DNA of 64,000 bases from Branchiostoma floridae. Taxonomy: Eukaryota > Chordata > Leptocardii > Amphioxiformes > Branchiostomatidae. Made by a program: the position numbers and the translations under genes. The DNA is taken from the NCBI RefSeq assembly GCF_000003815.2, contig NC_049987.1:9522944-9586943 (forward strand), written 5' to 3'. Numbering within the stretch: position 1 is the stretch's first letter; every line of letters begins with the position of its first letter. The notes beneath the pieces are model-generated. The model was not told the DNA's origin. It ran no database searches and worked only from the letters and a program-made list of their open reading frames with translations. Of the stretch, positions 41,063 to 53,110 are shown piece after piece.

Positions 41063-42189
41063 ACGTACAGTTCCAAACTCTTTCAGTATTGGTACAACAG
41101 GTGTTTGGCTGGAAACTGTGGTGAACATATCAGTACATTTGATAATGTACTGATGTTTGTATATGTTGCATTTTTAGACATTGTGACAGTGGTTGTAAAG
41201 TGGTAACGATTGCACATATTTTGTCACAGTGAAAATGTACGTCCTGTTTTGGTTTTGTAGACTTTTATGTTCTGTGTGTTGTCTTCTTGAATTGCTATAT
41301 ATAGACTTAGATTTATAGTTTTGTATTTACATGTTATTGTACTTCTATCGTCTTGTATCACTATTGTCCTGTATGTCTGTAGTCTTTGAAGAAAACAGTA
41401 GTGTCTTGTTCTGATAAAAATGTGGAAAATTATTGTGCCAATATGTTTAACATCTATTAACTTGTATCTTTCCACTCAACTGCCGTGAAATATAATTACC
41501 ATTGAAGAAGATGGTATCAAAATTTGATGTGTACTACAATATGCATTAATATTCTAGTGAAAGCAAAACATATTTAGATGACTGTTGAATCAGTAAGTTA
41601 TGTCTACCATGGCATCTCCTTCGTAGCTTTTACAACACGTGCAATGAAAAATACGAATCAAGCTTTTTATGAGGATGGTACTGTGATCAGTATTATTAAC
41701 TGTTGCCATAATGCAGAAGAATCAGTTTTTGTATGGTGTCAATGACTGTTGAGTATACATGTAATCAGTTTTCTGTGTAGGATATTTACCAGTCAAATGT
41801 AGTAATGTAGAAAAAAAGGAAAAATGTGACCACTAAACTCGGAGATGAATAGTCAGTCATTGGATGTGTATTTACCAAAGTTCAGTCCACTTACCTATGT
41901 CTCACAAAGGATTCTGGAAGAGATTGGTTACATGTGCATGGTCAGAGGGTAAAAAACACTATCTTGACCACCCCAAGCCTATAGATTTTGTAATGATTGC
42001 TGTCCCTTTACCAGAATTGCAAAACATTCCAAAGTATACCCTATACAAATTGTTGCAACTGAACGGATATGACATTTTACAATGTGTACCATGTACTATG
42101 GTTGTGATGTCTCGATCCTCATCCTCACTAAGAATACTTCCTAGTGGCTACCAGTTTGTTATATTTCTAAATGGTATCTGGCTTGTATG

Positions 42190-42195
42190 ATTAAA
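42190..42195 (+). terminator. Candidate polyadenylation signal of ZC4H2
   Basis: ATTAAA about 1.1 kb after the ZC4H2 stop codon. The 41,063-42,195 stretch has no other gene and is best read as its 3' UTR. Confidence 0.4.
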
Positions 42196-42520
42196 GTTTG
42201 CATGTAATGGTCATGACTGTTGTGTGTCTGTATTTTAGTGGTGCTTCTCACTCAATAACTCAATAGTACACTGTAGGGTTATCTAGTACAAAAAGTTTTA
42301 TTGCTCTCTGTTAAATTTTGCAGTGCTTGCTACATTAGCAGCAAAACTTAAGTAGATTAGGATCCAATCTTGACATATTTCCAAATCATTCTTTAACTAG
42401 AGTAGCCTTGCTATGATTTGAATTTTTGGTCACTAGACACAACATCTTACAATTAGTATAAAAATGTACTTATACATACATATTGATAAGTCACCAAAAT
42501 ACTGTCATGTACCATTTGAT

Positions 42521-42531
42521 TTTATTTTATT
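42521..42531 (-). terminator. Candidate polyadenylation signals of the CNNM-like gene
   Basis: Two overlapping minus-strand AATAAA motifs, about 0.9 kb beyond the last candidate coding exon. The two convergent genes thus end about 330 bp apart. Confidence 0.4.
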
Positions 42532-43434
42532 TATGCATGAATATAATTTCACAGCAATGAGCCCTTTAATAATTTCCAGTTACAAATTCTTCAAGTTCTG
42601 CATTTGCACAGATACCCTATAACTTCCACCTATTTACAATAATATTCTACCAACTGTTCCCTCAAAACTCCCCTGCTAAGTAAGAATAACAATCACCATT
42701 TGCACTGCCCCATTGACATGACTACAAAAAACTCTCTACTAAATCTATCATTGCAGCTTCAGTTTTGATTAGGATTTCATCAATATGAATTACAGATTAT
42801 ATGTATGCAGTTCCCTCTGGAAAACATAGCAATGATTACATGTGAAGTTATTGCTTGTCACCAATCTTTTTTTTTAGAAATATTAAGCCAAATCTTATCA
42901 TTCTTCACATACATGATGTTAAGTAAGACATATAAAGAATACATCTTGTGCTGTGAATGGCACTAACAGGGTTTATCACCACAGGAATCGTTCATATCGA
43001 CTTACATTATGCATGTGTGTTATTAAACTTAAATACTAGTGCAACATTTTTCAAATATGAATTCTTTTGACAGTTCTATTTCATGAATATGTCATGTAAA
43101 TATAAAGGCATACCAGTAGCTTTAAACAGTCCTATCTTAAGAAAACTGCCATGACATCTTTTACGTCTAGTAGTTAGATGACAGACAGGTACAAAATACT
43201 TTGTGCAAAATAAAATGTCGCTATTGCTGTTCCCTTCTTGTAGATTAGGGCTAAGAAATTAAACATTGTGTTCCTGGTTAACTAGCATTTCAGTTCTACA
43301 TTGTCAAAGGGTATATTTTTGGGTCCCTTCGCCTGAAAACAAAGAGAGAAAACCTATACCCGACCAATTTTTTTAGGAACATAACTGGGAACACAGCATT
43401 AATTTTCCCAAGTCTTAGTTTCCTTGATATGACA

Positions 43435-46400
43435 TTAGTAGCCAGCTATAGGAGACTCGTTCCCGATGAGACCTGCTGACTCGCTGTCGTCTGGTTCTGT
43501 GTTTACGGTCAGTGTCGCTCCATAGTCACTCCCTCCTGACAAACTTCTCCTGGGATGTGCCTGGGAAAGACCACATATTAATCAGACATTACATACTGAT
43601 CCATGCTGTTGAGAATATCAAATAAACTTTACAAATAAAGTGAAGAAAATAAATGTCAGGGTTAAAGTACCACCAAAGTAATGAAGATTAAAACATGCAT
43701 ACACATTTTCCTCACTCAATATAGATATAACCATTAAAAGCAACAACAACAAGAAAACAAAAATGTGTCAGTAACAAGAAAGGAAAAACAGGCATTCCAG
43801 ATATGATTCACCACTAACAATAATCATACAGAAAACAGGTACATTTGGCATGCAGTATTATTACGTTAGTGATACTTGTATACAACACATAACAACACCC
43901 ATGCAGTGAATGCATAGACACATGCAAAGACACATGGTGCTCATATGTTAGAGTGTGCTTGGTGTGCCTGATATCTTCCTAACACCACCGTCCTTATGAC
44001 CCCTCAGTACCTATACAGAAAAGGGTGAGAAATCTGCAGTGAATGTACCGTTACCATTCGTACTAGAGTAGGGGGGTGGTCTCGTCAAAGCCATAGGGGT
44101 AGCAGCATTCCACTTCTGGGGAGTCACGTCCACCTGCTTCACTTGTCTGAAATTTAACCAAACCAAGCTGCTGTTAATAATGGTGGACAGCTGCCGTTTT
44201 TAGTTAGATGCACTTATATCGAATTGTACTTTCTAGTGATGCTTAAGAAGAGTGATGGATGTCACTCGAAATGTCTGGAAGTTAATCTCCGTTTTTGTCA
44301 ATTTTTTATGTCGCATGCTTCTACTGTTTGGGGCTAACCTGATTTGTATTGGTTAATGAAAAGTTTCTCAAAGGCTCAGAAAGCTGCCAGGGACTGATAA
44401 CCAGTAATTAAGATCAGATATCCTATTTTCTATAATGAGTAACTCTTCATGTAGTGTGTTGTTCACATTCACTGTACATGCAGTCATCCCATAGAAGCAG
44501 ACACATGTACACACATATAGACACACATCTACATTATTCAGACACAGACACACATGTACATGTACATAATATACTCATCCTTACCCCTCTTGGGGAGGCT
44601 CTGGACAGCTGTCGCGATGCCCTGGCCCGAGCCAGGTTAACTCTGCGGTTCACGTCAGCGCTGATGTCAGACTCGTCCATGATCTCTTCCTGGATCAGCT
44701 CCTCAATCACATCCTCCAGTGTGATCACACCAAGAAGATCCTGTTAGATTACAGAGATCAGGATTTTCATTAGGACAGTCATTGATATCTAGCTATACTG
44801 TGTCATTCTGCATTTTGCATTATCTGTCAAACCAGAGAAAATCCATAGCGATTTTCTTCTTTTGGTTCTATCAATATACCTATTCTCCCTTCTGACATAC
44901 ATTATTTTGCTTTTGCTTTTGTCACTATCAAAAGTAACATTTCATTCTTCATTTCTTATCATCTGTTTCATAAATCAAAAGATATTGTCATATTGAAATC
45001 ACTTCTTGCATAACGCAAACCTTAAACATTATGGGAGATTAATTGACATGTTGGGAATCATTCTTAACATTAAAAAAAGCCTACCTGTGTCTGAGCACCA
45101 GACATTCATACAGCATGCATAAAAAGAGAAAAAAGGGACGAGATTGGCTATTAAGACATGTAGAAATAAAAGTAGGATAGAAACATAGGAACCATTACAC
45201 TGTTATTATCTACAAAGCATATAACACACAAACAGATACACACATAACCTTAATATACATTACTAATGAGATACTACTTTGTCTCAATGATATTTTGTAG
45301 TCTTTTGTTAGTAACCAAATTTCTTACTAAGACTCAAGACTTGTTTTCTTACCCCAGCTTCACCAGCTGAATCCACCATTTTAACAGCACACATGTGACC
45401 TGGAAACACAAGTTTGGCTTTCAGTGAGGTACTCATATCACAATCAATGGGACATATGAAAACTGTGTTCTGGTTGTGTACACATTGTGCTCAGAGATCA
45501 AGACTTTGTTTTTGATCCTACAACTTTGTGGCTCAGAATCATGATACATAATGTAAACCCACAGGACAAGGGGAGCTGATGGTCTGCTTTCTTGATTGCC
45601 AAGTTCATTTAGCAACAAGGAAAAACTTTAAAACAGGGGTTGTGAATTACAAGCAGATTGTGAAATGGAGTGAGTAAAGCACACAAAACTACCACATGTC
45701 ACAATTAAGTAAAGACAAAGATAAATGCTTACATTTCCCTTGCTGGAATTCGTTCAGTAGGTCGAACAGAGGCGTGTCCTCCCTGACGTCTGGTAAGTAC
45801 CGTGGGTTTTCTTGCAGGATGCTCCGGATGGGCGTGGCTGCTACTGGGTCTAACTTGATCAGATTCTTGACCAATAAGAGCCCAACAATGTTGGTTTTCT
45901 CCCCTTCATACACAGGGACTCTGGAATGACCTGCATCAATGACCTATGGTTGGGCACAAAAAAACTGCTACCAAAAGCAAAGTACTTGAGTAAAGAAAAC
46001 ATGCAATCTTTATGTTTATATACTTGTGATTATAAAAGCACCAAATCTGGATCAAAGTCTGTAATTTTCAACACAGAAATTGAACTTATACCTAAATTTG
46101 GACTATCCAACTCCAATCTTTGTCAAGGAATGAGCAAGGAATGTGATGCTTGACAAAAATTTGGATAAGTCAAAGTTTTGCATAGAAAATTACAGTTCAA
46201 TCCAGACTGACTTATTCTAATACAGATAGACTTTCAAGATTAACATGGTACAATGTATCTATGTTGGATTTAGTTAATAGTTGTTTCTGAACATTTGGAT
46301 TTCCTTCAAACACAATCAACAACTGCAATTCCATGATTTTGCTTGACATTTTACACCCACCATGTCCATTGTCTCCTTGTCCATGTTCCCATCAATACTG

Positions 46401-49400
46401 AGCATGAACACCTTGTCAAAAGGTGTGAGGGCTGAACCTGCAGTCTTGTCTCTCATCTGGAGTGCTCCCTGTTAACAGACAACATCAATTTCATGAAGAA
46501 CATTGTTATTTGAAAACCCCATTGTATTGCATCTTTTGACACCAATTTGACCAAATGAGTTATTTTCATTCCAGGTTGATTTTAACAAAGTCATCTTTTT
46601 TTATGTTTAGAAAACGAATAGAAATAGTTGATAAATGTGCTGAATATCTGTGAATACCAAGAGATCAAAGCCAAAAATAAGTTGCATGGTGCCCAAAATT
46701 GCCATGTTTCATGCCAGAAGTAAAACAAATCCTTCAAATTAAAGCATATCTTGAGCTGTAGGTGCCAACACACAAACACAGACAAAAACAGTATCCTTGT
46801 TGGAGGTTACTGATTTCCTTCTCAGAGGAAACAGCAAGACAAAAAGATCATTATCTATAATGGTTATAAATAATAGTATAAAGATGCATCCCACCTGTAT
46901 AATGAGAACCTCATCCACATTCAGAGGTTCCTCGTTTTCCCTGGCTTCTTCAGCATGGATGTCCACCAGAGCCCTCAACTCTAGCATGAGAGAAGAACTT
47001 GGTTACAAACCATACACCTCACCACAACTGTGGTGCAGTTAATAATTTGGTGAAGGTATGGGGTCGTGGAACTCTAGTTTCCAACTGCTCTGACCCCAAG
47101 TGTAATGCATGAAAAAATGTGGGTAAAGTATTATGAAGCAAGAAAAGTACGCAAAGAGAGAAATTTTATTTATTTGTTGGCGAAATGAAGAGGAACAAAC
47201 ACATAAGTATAAGAGTTGGGAACCTACCAACCAAGGTTCCCCCCTAGAAGGCCCTAAGCAAAAGTGCAAGAAGCTGAGAAAAGTACAGAGAAATATGCAA
47301 AACTATGAGAGAGACAGGTGGTCAAGTTGAATTATACAATGTATGTGAATTGAAACAGGAATACGAAAAAGAAACATATCAATGATACATGGATTTTTCA
47401 CATTGTATTTAGATCAATATTCATCATATACAATGTACATTTAGTTTCTCAACTTACCTTACGGGTATAACAATAGTTATGACGCTTAAATAGTTTGATT
47501 GCGGCGTCTGCCATAGTTTCTAAACAAAAGTAATCACCTGCTCTCCTGAAGAAAGTACCATGGTCTTCTCCCAGTAAACAGTCCAACAACTTGGAGAGTG
47601 GCCACGAGATGATGAATGTCAGGAAGATCAGCAGACGCACCATACTGTGATGAAAGAGAACAACTGCTTCATAACTCAGGGTTCTAGCCAGTGCATTTTA
47701 GTGTAACGGGCCACTACACTATAATTTGTAACCACTATGATAAAATGAGGACCACAACACTACTTTTGAACTAGTGTAGTGTACTTTGCTATTCATTTAG
47801 TTGTTGAAAAGTCTAATCAAATAAGAAAAATGATGATATGCCACTCAAAACTGACCAAAAATTTGTTCAAATTACATGTTAAAAGAGTTACAGTAAGTCC
47901 CCTCACAGGTACCCTTATCATGCCAACGTTTTACTCTACACTTTCAAAATCTCAACATGGAAAGGCCAAGAACCCCCTTCCACACCACCCCCCTAATTGG
48001 TTTTTCGATACCTTGCCATTACCATTACGCTAAAATACAATCCTAGCTAGAACCCTGTTTAAACTGTGTTATTCCCATCACAAATACTGTACATTGCATT
48101 GCTGGAAATACATTTCAACACAAGAGCAAAATTTATATGCTGCAAAACATAGGCATTTCAAAATGGGCATTGAATGAAAAGACGTACACTTACGGTGCAA
48201 AGAATGCTCCTATAGCAAGACCATACCGCGAGCAAATTGCTTGTGGTATCACCCTGTCAAAAAAGGAGCAAAAGTTACATATGCATCACTCTCACAGAAG
48301 TATTGTAATTTGTTCTATATGCATTTTCTGTTATATCAGATACTAGTATCTGTTACATGTATACAGAAATCATGAACAATTAATAATAGTACATACGGTT
48401 TACCACTTATGTTATAGATTTTTCATAACTTAATTCACAGCTAAACAGATGTGATGGGGGAACTTACTCTCCGAAAACGAGCACTGCCGTAACTGACACA
48501 ACAATGGCTATGACGGGGTTGGAGATCTTGTCTAAGAAGATGGGCATGGCTTCCACTGCCCCTGCATTGCACAGTAGCAGGGTGACCAGGAGCAGATGGT
48601 GGTTCTCCACGATAGGGATGATCTTGGCCGCATGTCTCCGCTCGCTCGGCTTCCCTCCCTCTTTCAGAACTTTCAGGCTGTTCTTGTCCAGAGACAACAG
48701 ACCCATGGTCAACCCTGCCATCAAACCTGGGGAAAAATGTAGTGATGGTGCACGGATTGTTATATCCAAAAATTACAGCATGGCACAATCACTATGGTAT
48801 ATACCAAACTGATCTTGCCCCTCCACCCCCGACACACACTTCCTTTACCGCCTCAGAACAGAACTTTGACTTTGCACCAAGTTCAAGGTTAATGGAGAGG
48901 GCCCGACTTTTAATCAGTTTTTGTCTTGACTCCATCGGTCAATGTCAGGCATGCATGTTCTGATTATGTCTTCAATTTTGATCTGGTACCCTTGCATGCC
49001 TCCACTGATATTTTACAGATGATTTGAAACAAATTTTACAATAGTTACTAACATTTAGTACAATGTTGAACCAATGAAGCTAACGTTACATGTTTGGAAA
49101 TTTGGTGACACGATGACTTACTACCACACCCTAGCTCCAACAATTATGTGCAGATTTCTTCACACAAATGGGTGATTATGGGTGTGTCTGCATGTGAGTG
49201 GGGAGGGGGAAAAAGATAAAATGAAACTTTATACTAAAACGTAGCATAAGTTATCCTTGATGTATTGAAAAAAGCGCTCTAAGGCGCCATGCTGTTATCA
49301 CTGGTTTTAACTATATCTAACGTTATTCTCTATCCACGTGTTTAACACAGGAATGTTTGGAGGGGGCGGATCATAATTTTGCATGTGAGAAACATAGCTT

Positions 49401-49661
49401 ACGTCGTATAATACATATCAACAAGTCCATGATTCATAAATCATCTCAGAATTCTAAAGATTCTCTTATACGCTCCACAGCAAATGTTTGCTGTGACTTA
49501 CCTGCCACCATGACCAAAGCCACGTACACGCCCAGGTAGATCCAGAAGTGTGCATCGTAGATCGTCAGTGGCGGTTCTTCCTCGTCATACACCTCGCCGT
49601 TACAGATGATCGTCAGAGGCCAGTCTTTAGGTGTGCACGTTATATTGATGTCGGAAGTCAT
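43435..49661 (-). CDS. CNNM-like DUF21/CBS-pair metal transporter (plant/yeast type)
   Basis: Exons on the minus strand: 49,502-49,661; 48,468-48,726; 48,194-48,253; 47,538-47,644; 46,895-46,980; 46,361-46,468; 45,733-45,943; 45,353-45,399; 44,585-44,740. All are GT-AG and keep one frame for 398 codons. The last exon is either 44,063-44,146 (425 aa, ending FDETTPLL) or 43,435-43,560 (439 aa). Parts: a short N-terminus with a glycosylation site; a four-segment DUF21 membrane domain (GLMAGLTMGLLSL, CNAGAVEAMPIFLD, VFGEVIPQAICSRYGLAIGA, SWPLSKLLDCLLGEDHGT); then two CBS domains (GHSRVPVYEGEKTNIVGLLL; DLLGVITLEDVIEELIQEEI). No C-terminal cyclic-nucleotide-like domain, unlike vertebrate CNNM1-4. 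The motifs match plant and yeast homologues (MGR/Mam3) better. Family role: Mg2+ or other divalent-metal transport across plasma or vacuolar/lysosomal membranes. Confidence 0.92.
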
Positions 49662-49758
49662 CTTGAGAGTCTCCTGCTCTTGTTGTGTGTTTATGGCGAG
49701 GAAAGATTGTAGTTTGGCGCTAAGTTGTGCTGTTTTAGTGTTGAGAAGACTTGAAAAA

Positions 49759-49788
49759 CTACTTCTTGGCCGCCATTTTACAGGAAGT
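49759..49788 (-). promoter_or_regulatory. ETS and YY1 motifs and a 5-codon uORF of the CNNM-like gene
   Basis: On the minus strand ACTTCCTG (ETS type, 49,781-49,788) is followed by AAAATGGCGGCC (YY1 type, 49,768-49,779). The ATG in the YY1 motif opens a tiny frame, MAAKK then TAG (49,776 down to 49,759), about 100 bp before the main start. If transcription starts upstream of it, it is a short upstream ORF; if YY1 sets the start site, it may be skipped. Confidence 0.5.
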
Positions 49789-49823
49789 GATCAGCTGTTC
49801 CCAGCATGCTTCACGTTCTGAGT

Positions 49824-49943
49824 TACTGTAAATGCATTTAATTTCGCGGGGATTTAATTTCGCGGTAGCGGCAAAATGGACATTTCGCGGTGGATTTAAT
49901 TTCGCGGTAGCGCCATCCCGCGAAATTCAATGCATTTTCAGCA
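49824..49943 (+). repeat. Hairpin/MITE-like repeat, copy 3 (best preserved)
   Basis: Left arm 49,824-49,850 (TACTGTAAATGCATTTAATT, TCGCGGG) pairs with 49,917-49,943 at 24 of 27 positions. The interior repeats ATTTAATTTCGCGGTAGCG twice. It lies 163 bp upstream of the CNNM-like start codon and about 35 bp from its ETS/YY1 motifs. Confidence 0.85.
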
Positions 49944-50099
49944 CTGCACTGTAGTCACGAACTGCCGTGTAAAACCCGGCGCCTCTACAAACCGCCAGTC
50001 GGAAAACACTTGCTGGTTACCCGGTAAGGGTCCTATACAGACGGATAGAACAGTTTCCATGCTTTTGACTTGTTCTTGCGTGAGCCACTGTTAGGGACC

Positions 50100-51856
50100 G
50101 TACGGCGTTTAGTGAGGGGGGAGGGCCGGTCGCCAGAGGGTCGGGTCAAAAATTTTTTGCTAGGCCCTCCCCCCAGGTAAAAATTTTTTTGCTAGGCCCT
50201 CCCCCCAAGTCAAAATTTTTTTGCTTGGCCCTCCCCCCCCCCCCCCTATCAACATTGAAAAAAATATATTCAAGACGCCAATAAAACACTGCGCTCCCAT
50301 TTGGAAATGTGCTTTGCGTCATCACTCCGACCTGTTCAATCTCTGCAACTATTGGCATCACTATGTCGACCTGGTCTACAAGCACTAATGCCTTCTTTTT
50401 GTACATATCTTTTGTATCATCCAATTCTACCCACTCTGTATTTATATGTATATATATGTCTCCCGGTTTTTAATTGATTGTATTGTTATGGGCCTGTAGT
50501 GCCTGAAATAAAGAAATAATAAAAAAAAAATACTTTTTCATGATTTTCATCGAGTTCAAGCAGATCTCTCACCCCTAGTAAAAAAAGGAAAACAGAATGG
50601 CTCAAAATATCTACTCAATAGAGGGATAAATATCTGCTTCATAGAGGCATAAATATTTGCTTTATAGAAGCTATTTCATTGTTTTGATATTAAAACAACA
50701 CCTAAAAAGCATTCTGGATTTCTAGTAGATTTGCACCACGAAGCGGCGCGCGCCCCGCTCCCTAAATTTACGTATTGCAAGCTCGCGGGCCTGAGCGGCT
50801 TGACGGAAACTACTTTCAATTTACATATATTTTGGACTTTTTCTTGGTTCTGTGGTCGTAATAACTTACGGTAAATCGGGGGAAAATGAAAACCAAAACG
50901 ACAGCACGATTCGACGTACCAAATCTGTAGTGGGGAGGGGGGCGCCGACGCGTGACGCTGATTTTCCCACGGCGGGGTAGACCGGTGACCGCCTCTCTCT
51001 CTAGCCGCCGGCGGGAGCGTAAGAAACACAGACTTGCAGGAAATCTTTTAGAAATGCCATGCTTTTTTGCCACGATTTCCTGCATTGCTTTTTTATGGGA
51101 AAATTTGCTGGTTAGATGACATTTCTATGGAAAAAAAAAATACGAGGGTTTCAAGTTTTTGAGAACGACGTTCCGAACACCATGTCCGGCGCAAAAGGCA
51201 CGAAGAATCGCAAGGAGTTAAACTTAAGGTAGGTCCGGGAAAATTTTGAAATCTTGACCCTCTTAAAAGCTACTTCCTTCAGTTTGAGGGAAATATTTTG
51301 CTGACAAACAAAGCTAACTTTAATGGCATTTCAATTTAGAAATACAAAATTAAATCCCCCCCAAACACATTATCACGATGTCGGTCATCAAAGGCGCGAG
51401 GCCGGTCACGTCAAAAGGGATCCAGGGAAATTTGCAAATATTACCCTCGAGCTCTGAAACGCCATTTCTTACATTTTGAGGGCAATAAAACAGGCTTAAA
51501 TTTTGCTGGCAGACTAATCTAGAGTTTGATAACATTTCTGTAAGTGAAAAAGTTTTTCGAGGGCGTCCTGCATAAGCCCCGCCCCCTCACTTTCGCATTT
51601 CCACTGTGTCCCGAGCGCCAACCTTAGGCGATCCCTTGCAGAGGTCCAGAAAAATTTTGAAATCTTGACCCTCTGAAACGCCATTTCTTGGATTTTAAGG
51701 GACATATTTTGCTGGCAGACCAATTTTTTTTTTTTTTGCTTGGCCCTCCCCCCAAGTCAATTTTTTTTTTGCTAGGCCCTCCCCCTGGCAAACTATTTTT
51801 TTGCTTGGCCCTCCCCCCCCTGGCGACCGGCCCTCCCCCCTCGCTAAATGCCGTAC
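50100..51856. mobile_element. 1.76-kb non-autonomous DNA transposon with 37-bp TIRs
   Basis: The left end (50,100-50,136, GTACGGCGTTTAGTGAGGGG, then GGAGGGCCGGTCGCCAG) and the right end (51,820-51,856) are inverted repeats with two mismatches in 37. Inside each end lie two to three copies of TTTTTTGCTAGGCCCTCCCC, all in the same direction. The right third has three ~200-bp direct repeats starting GGAAAATTTTGAAATCTTGA (about 51,239, 51,425 and 51,649). A retroposed-looking tail (CCTGAAATAAAGAAATAATA, then A-rich) sits at about 50,494-50,530. No transposase-like frame is visible. A clear target-site duplication was not found. Confidence 0.8.
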
Positions 51857-52103
51857 TGTTACTGATCTAATCGTATCTACCCTCTCAATACGTAATAGTA
51901 TACAGTAGTACGACCTTTGTATCATAGTGAACATACTGTACAGTACTGTAATACAGTTGGTCGTATGAACAAAATTACATGTGTGTCTTCAGTCAAGACT
52001 TCACCGTAGTAAGTATGTCAAATTTTTTATTATACAGTGACAAAGACAGTAGTAGTATGTACATGGAGCGGAAAAGGGGCACCTTAGGCGGCGCCAGCAG
52101 ACG
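51857..52103. other. Spacer between two repeats, nothing seen
   Basis: No open frame of note; the sequence between the TIR element and the next hairpin repeat. Confidence 0.4.
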
Positions 52104-52195
52104 AAATATTCGCGGTGGATTTAATTTCGCGGTGAAGCGGCCGCCGCGAAAACCGCGAATATTAATCCACCGCGAATATTTCTGCATTTACAGTA
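52104..52195 (+). repeat. Hairpin/MITE-like repeat, copy 4
   Basis: AAATATTCGCGGTGGATTTA and AATTTCGCGG are mirrored by CCGCGAATATTAATCCACCG and CGAATATT, with the family end TGCATTTACAGTA at 52,183-52,195. The left terminal TACTGTAAATGCA is missing, so the copy is truncated or rearranged. Confidence 0.75.
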
Positions 52196-53015
52196 CTTTC
52201 CCACCTGTCACCTGAGGTGACTGTTTCTGACATTTGATGTTTAAGACATTTGAAAACAAAAACAGCTTCAACTGATGGGAGATTGCATGAGTCCTCCAAT
52301 TTCGTCTTTCATTTTCTGTACTCTATATGTGATATTATATCATATTATTATAAGTCAACGTTGCCGCTAACGTTAATATTTTTGATAACATGTATTTACA
52401 GAGCCAGCCATCTGATGTTGCCAATATTTCGACTTCAATCATGATTTCTGTGTACTAGTGGTTAATAACGGTAATAATGCCAAGTAGCGTGAAAGTCCTC
52501 AACGCACCATTTTAAACATCGGAATACAACAATGGCAGCGCCCCGCTTGGTATACAACGACGAACAGGTCTATGTATAATCACAAAGCAAACATTAGCTT
52601 AGGGCGAAACCCAGAAATGACACCCTATTAACCTCTTATATACATACACAAGCAGTACTGATAACATTTCGATCAGAAGTCATGGAAAGTGGGAAGCAAA
52701 ATGGCAAAATGATTGGACATTTATGTAAAATAATAATCTGACCTACAAAATTTGTTTTGCAAACTCATAAAGGCACCTCAGCTTTTAATGCTGGAAGAAC
52801 TAACAACGGCTGGTTACTACCTAACGCTCAAAATATACTAGTAGCCATAATAAGGCTATAGTATCTATCGCCCCCGTAACACACCCCTTCTCTAGTGTAG
52901 ACCCTTCCGACCAATCATAGTATACTAGTACCTATCGCAGAGGTCCAATACCGCGTTACGATTCCCAAGCAAGTAGTGCCTGCTGGATCCTAGATTTCTA
53001 TTAACACTTCCAGAC

Positions 53016-53110
53016 TATAAAAGAAGAATACAGTAGGCGTAGGCCTGTCGAGCAGTGCTAAGTTGGATTTGGCATTACTAGGTGAAATTCTGAGTGCCGA
53101 CGATGTCAAG
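53016..53110 (+). promoter_or_regulatory. TATA box and first exon candidate of the TPR-like gene
   Basis: TATAAAAG at 53,016-53,023 is followed about 80 bp later by ATGTCAAG|GTGAGT (53,103-53,110 then donor). This looks like a promoter and a short first exon with three codons begun. Its phase (2) does not fit the first exon seen after the assembly gap (phase 0), so at least one exon would have to be missing in between. Confidence 0.45.

Noticed and set aside
47520-47537. An 18-nt intron between two CNNM-like coding pieces
   Set aside because: Far below the size a spliceosome can remove, and the downstream piece would break the frame into exon 5.
50146-50424. Minus-strand 92-codon frame inside the TIR element
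   Set aside because: Half of it is the G-rich subterminal repeat; no domain.
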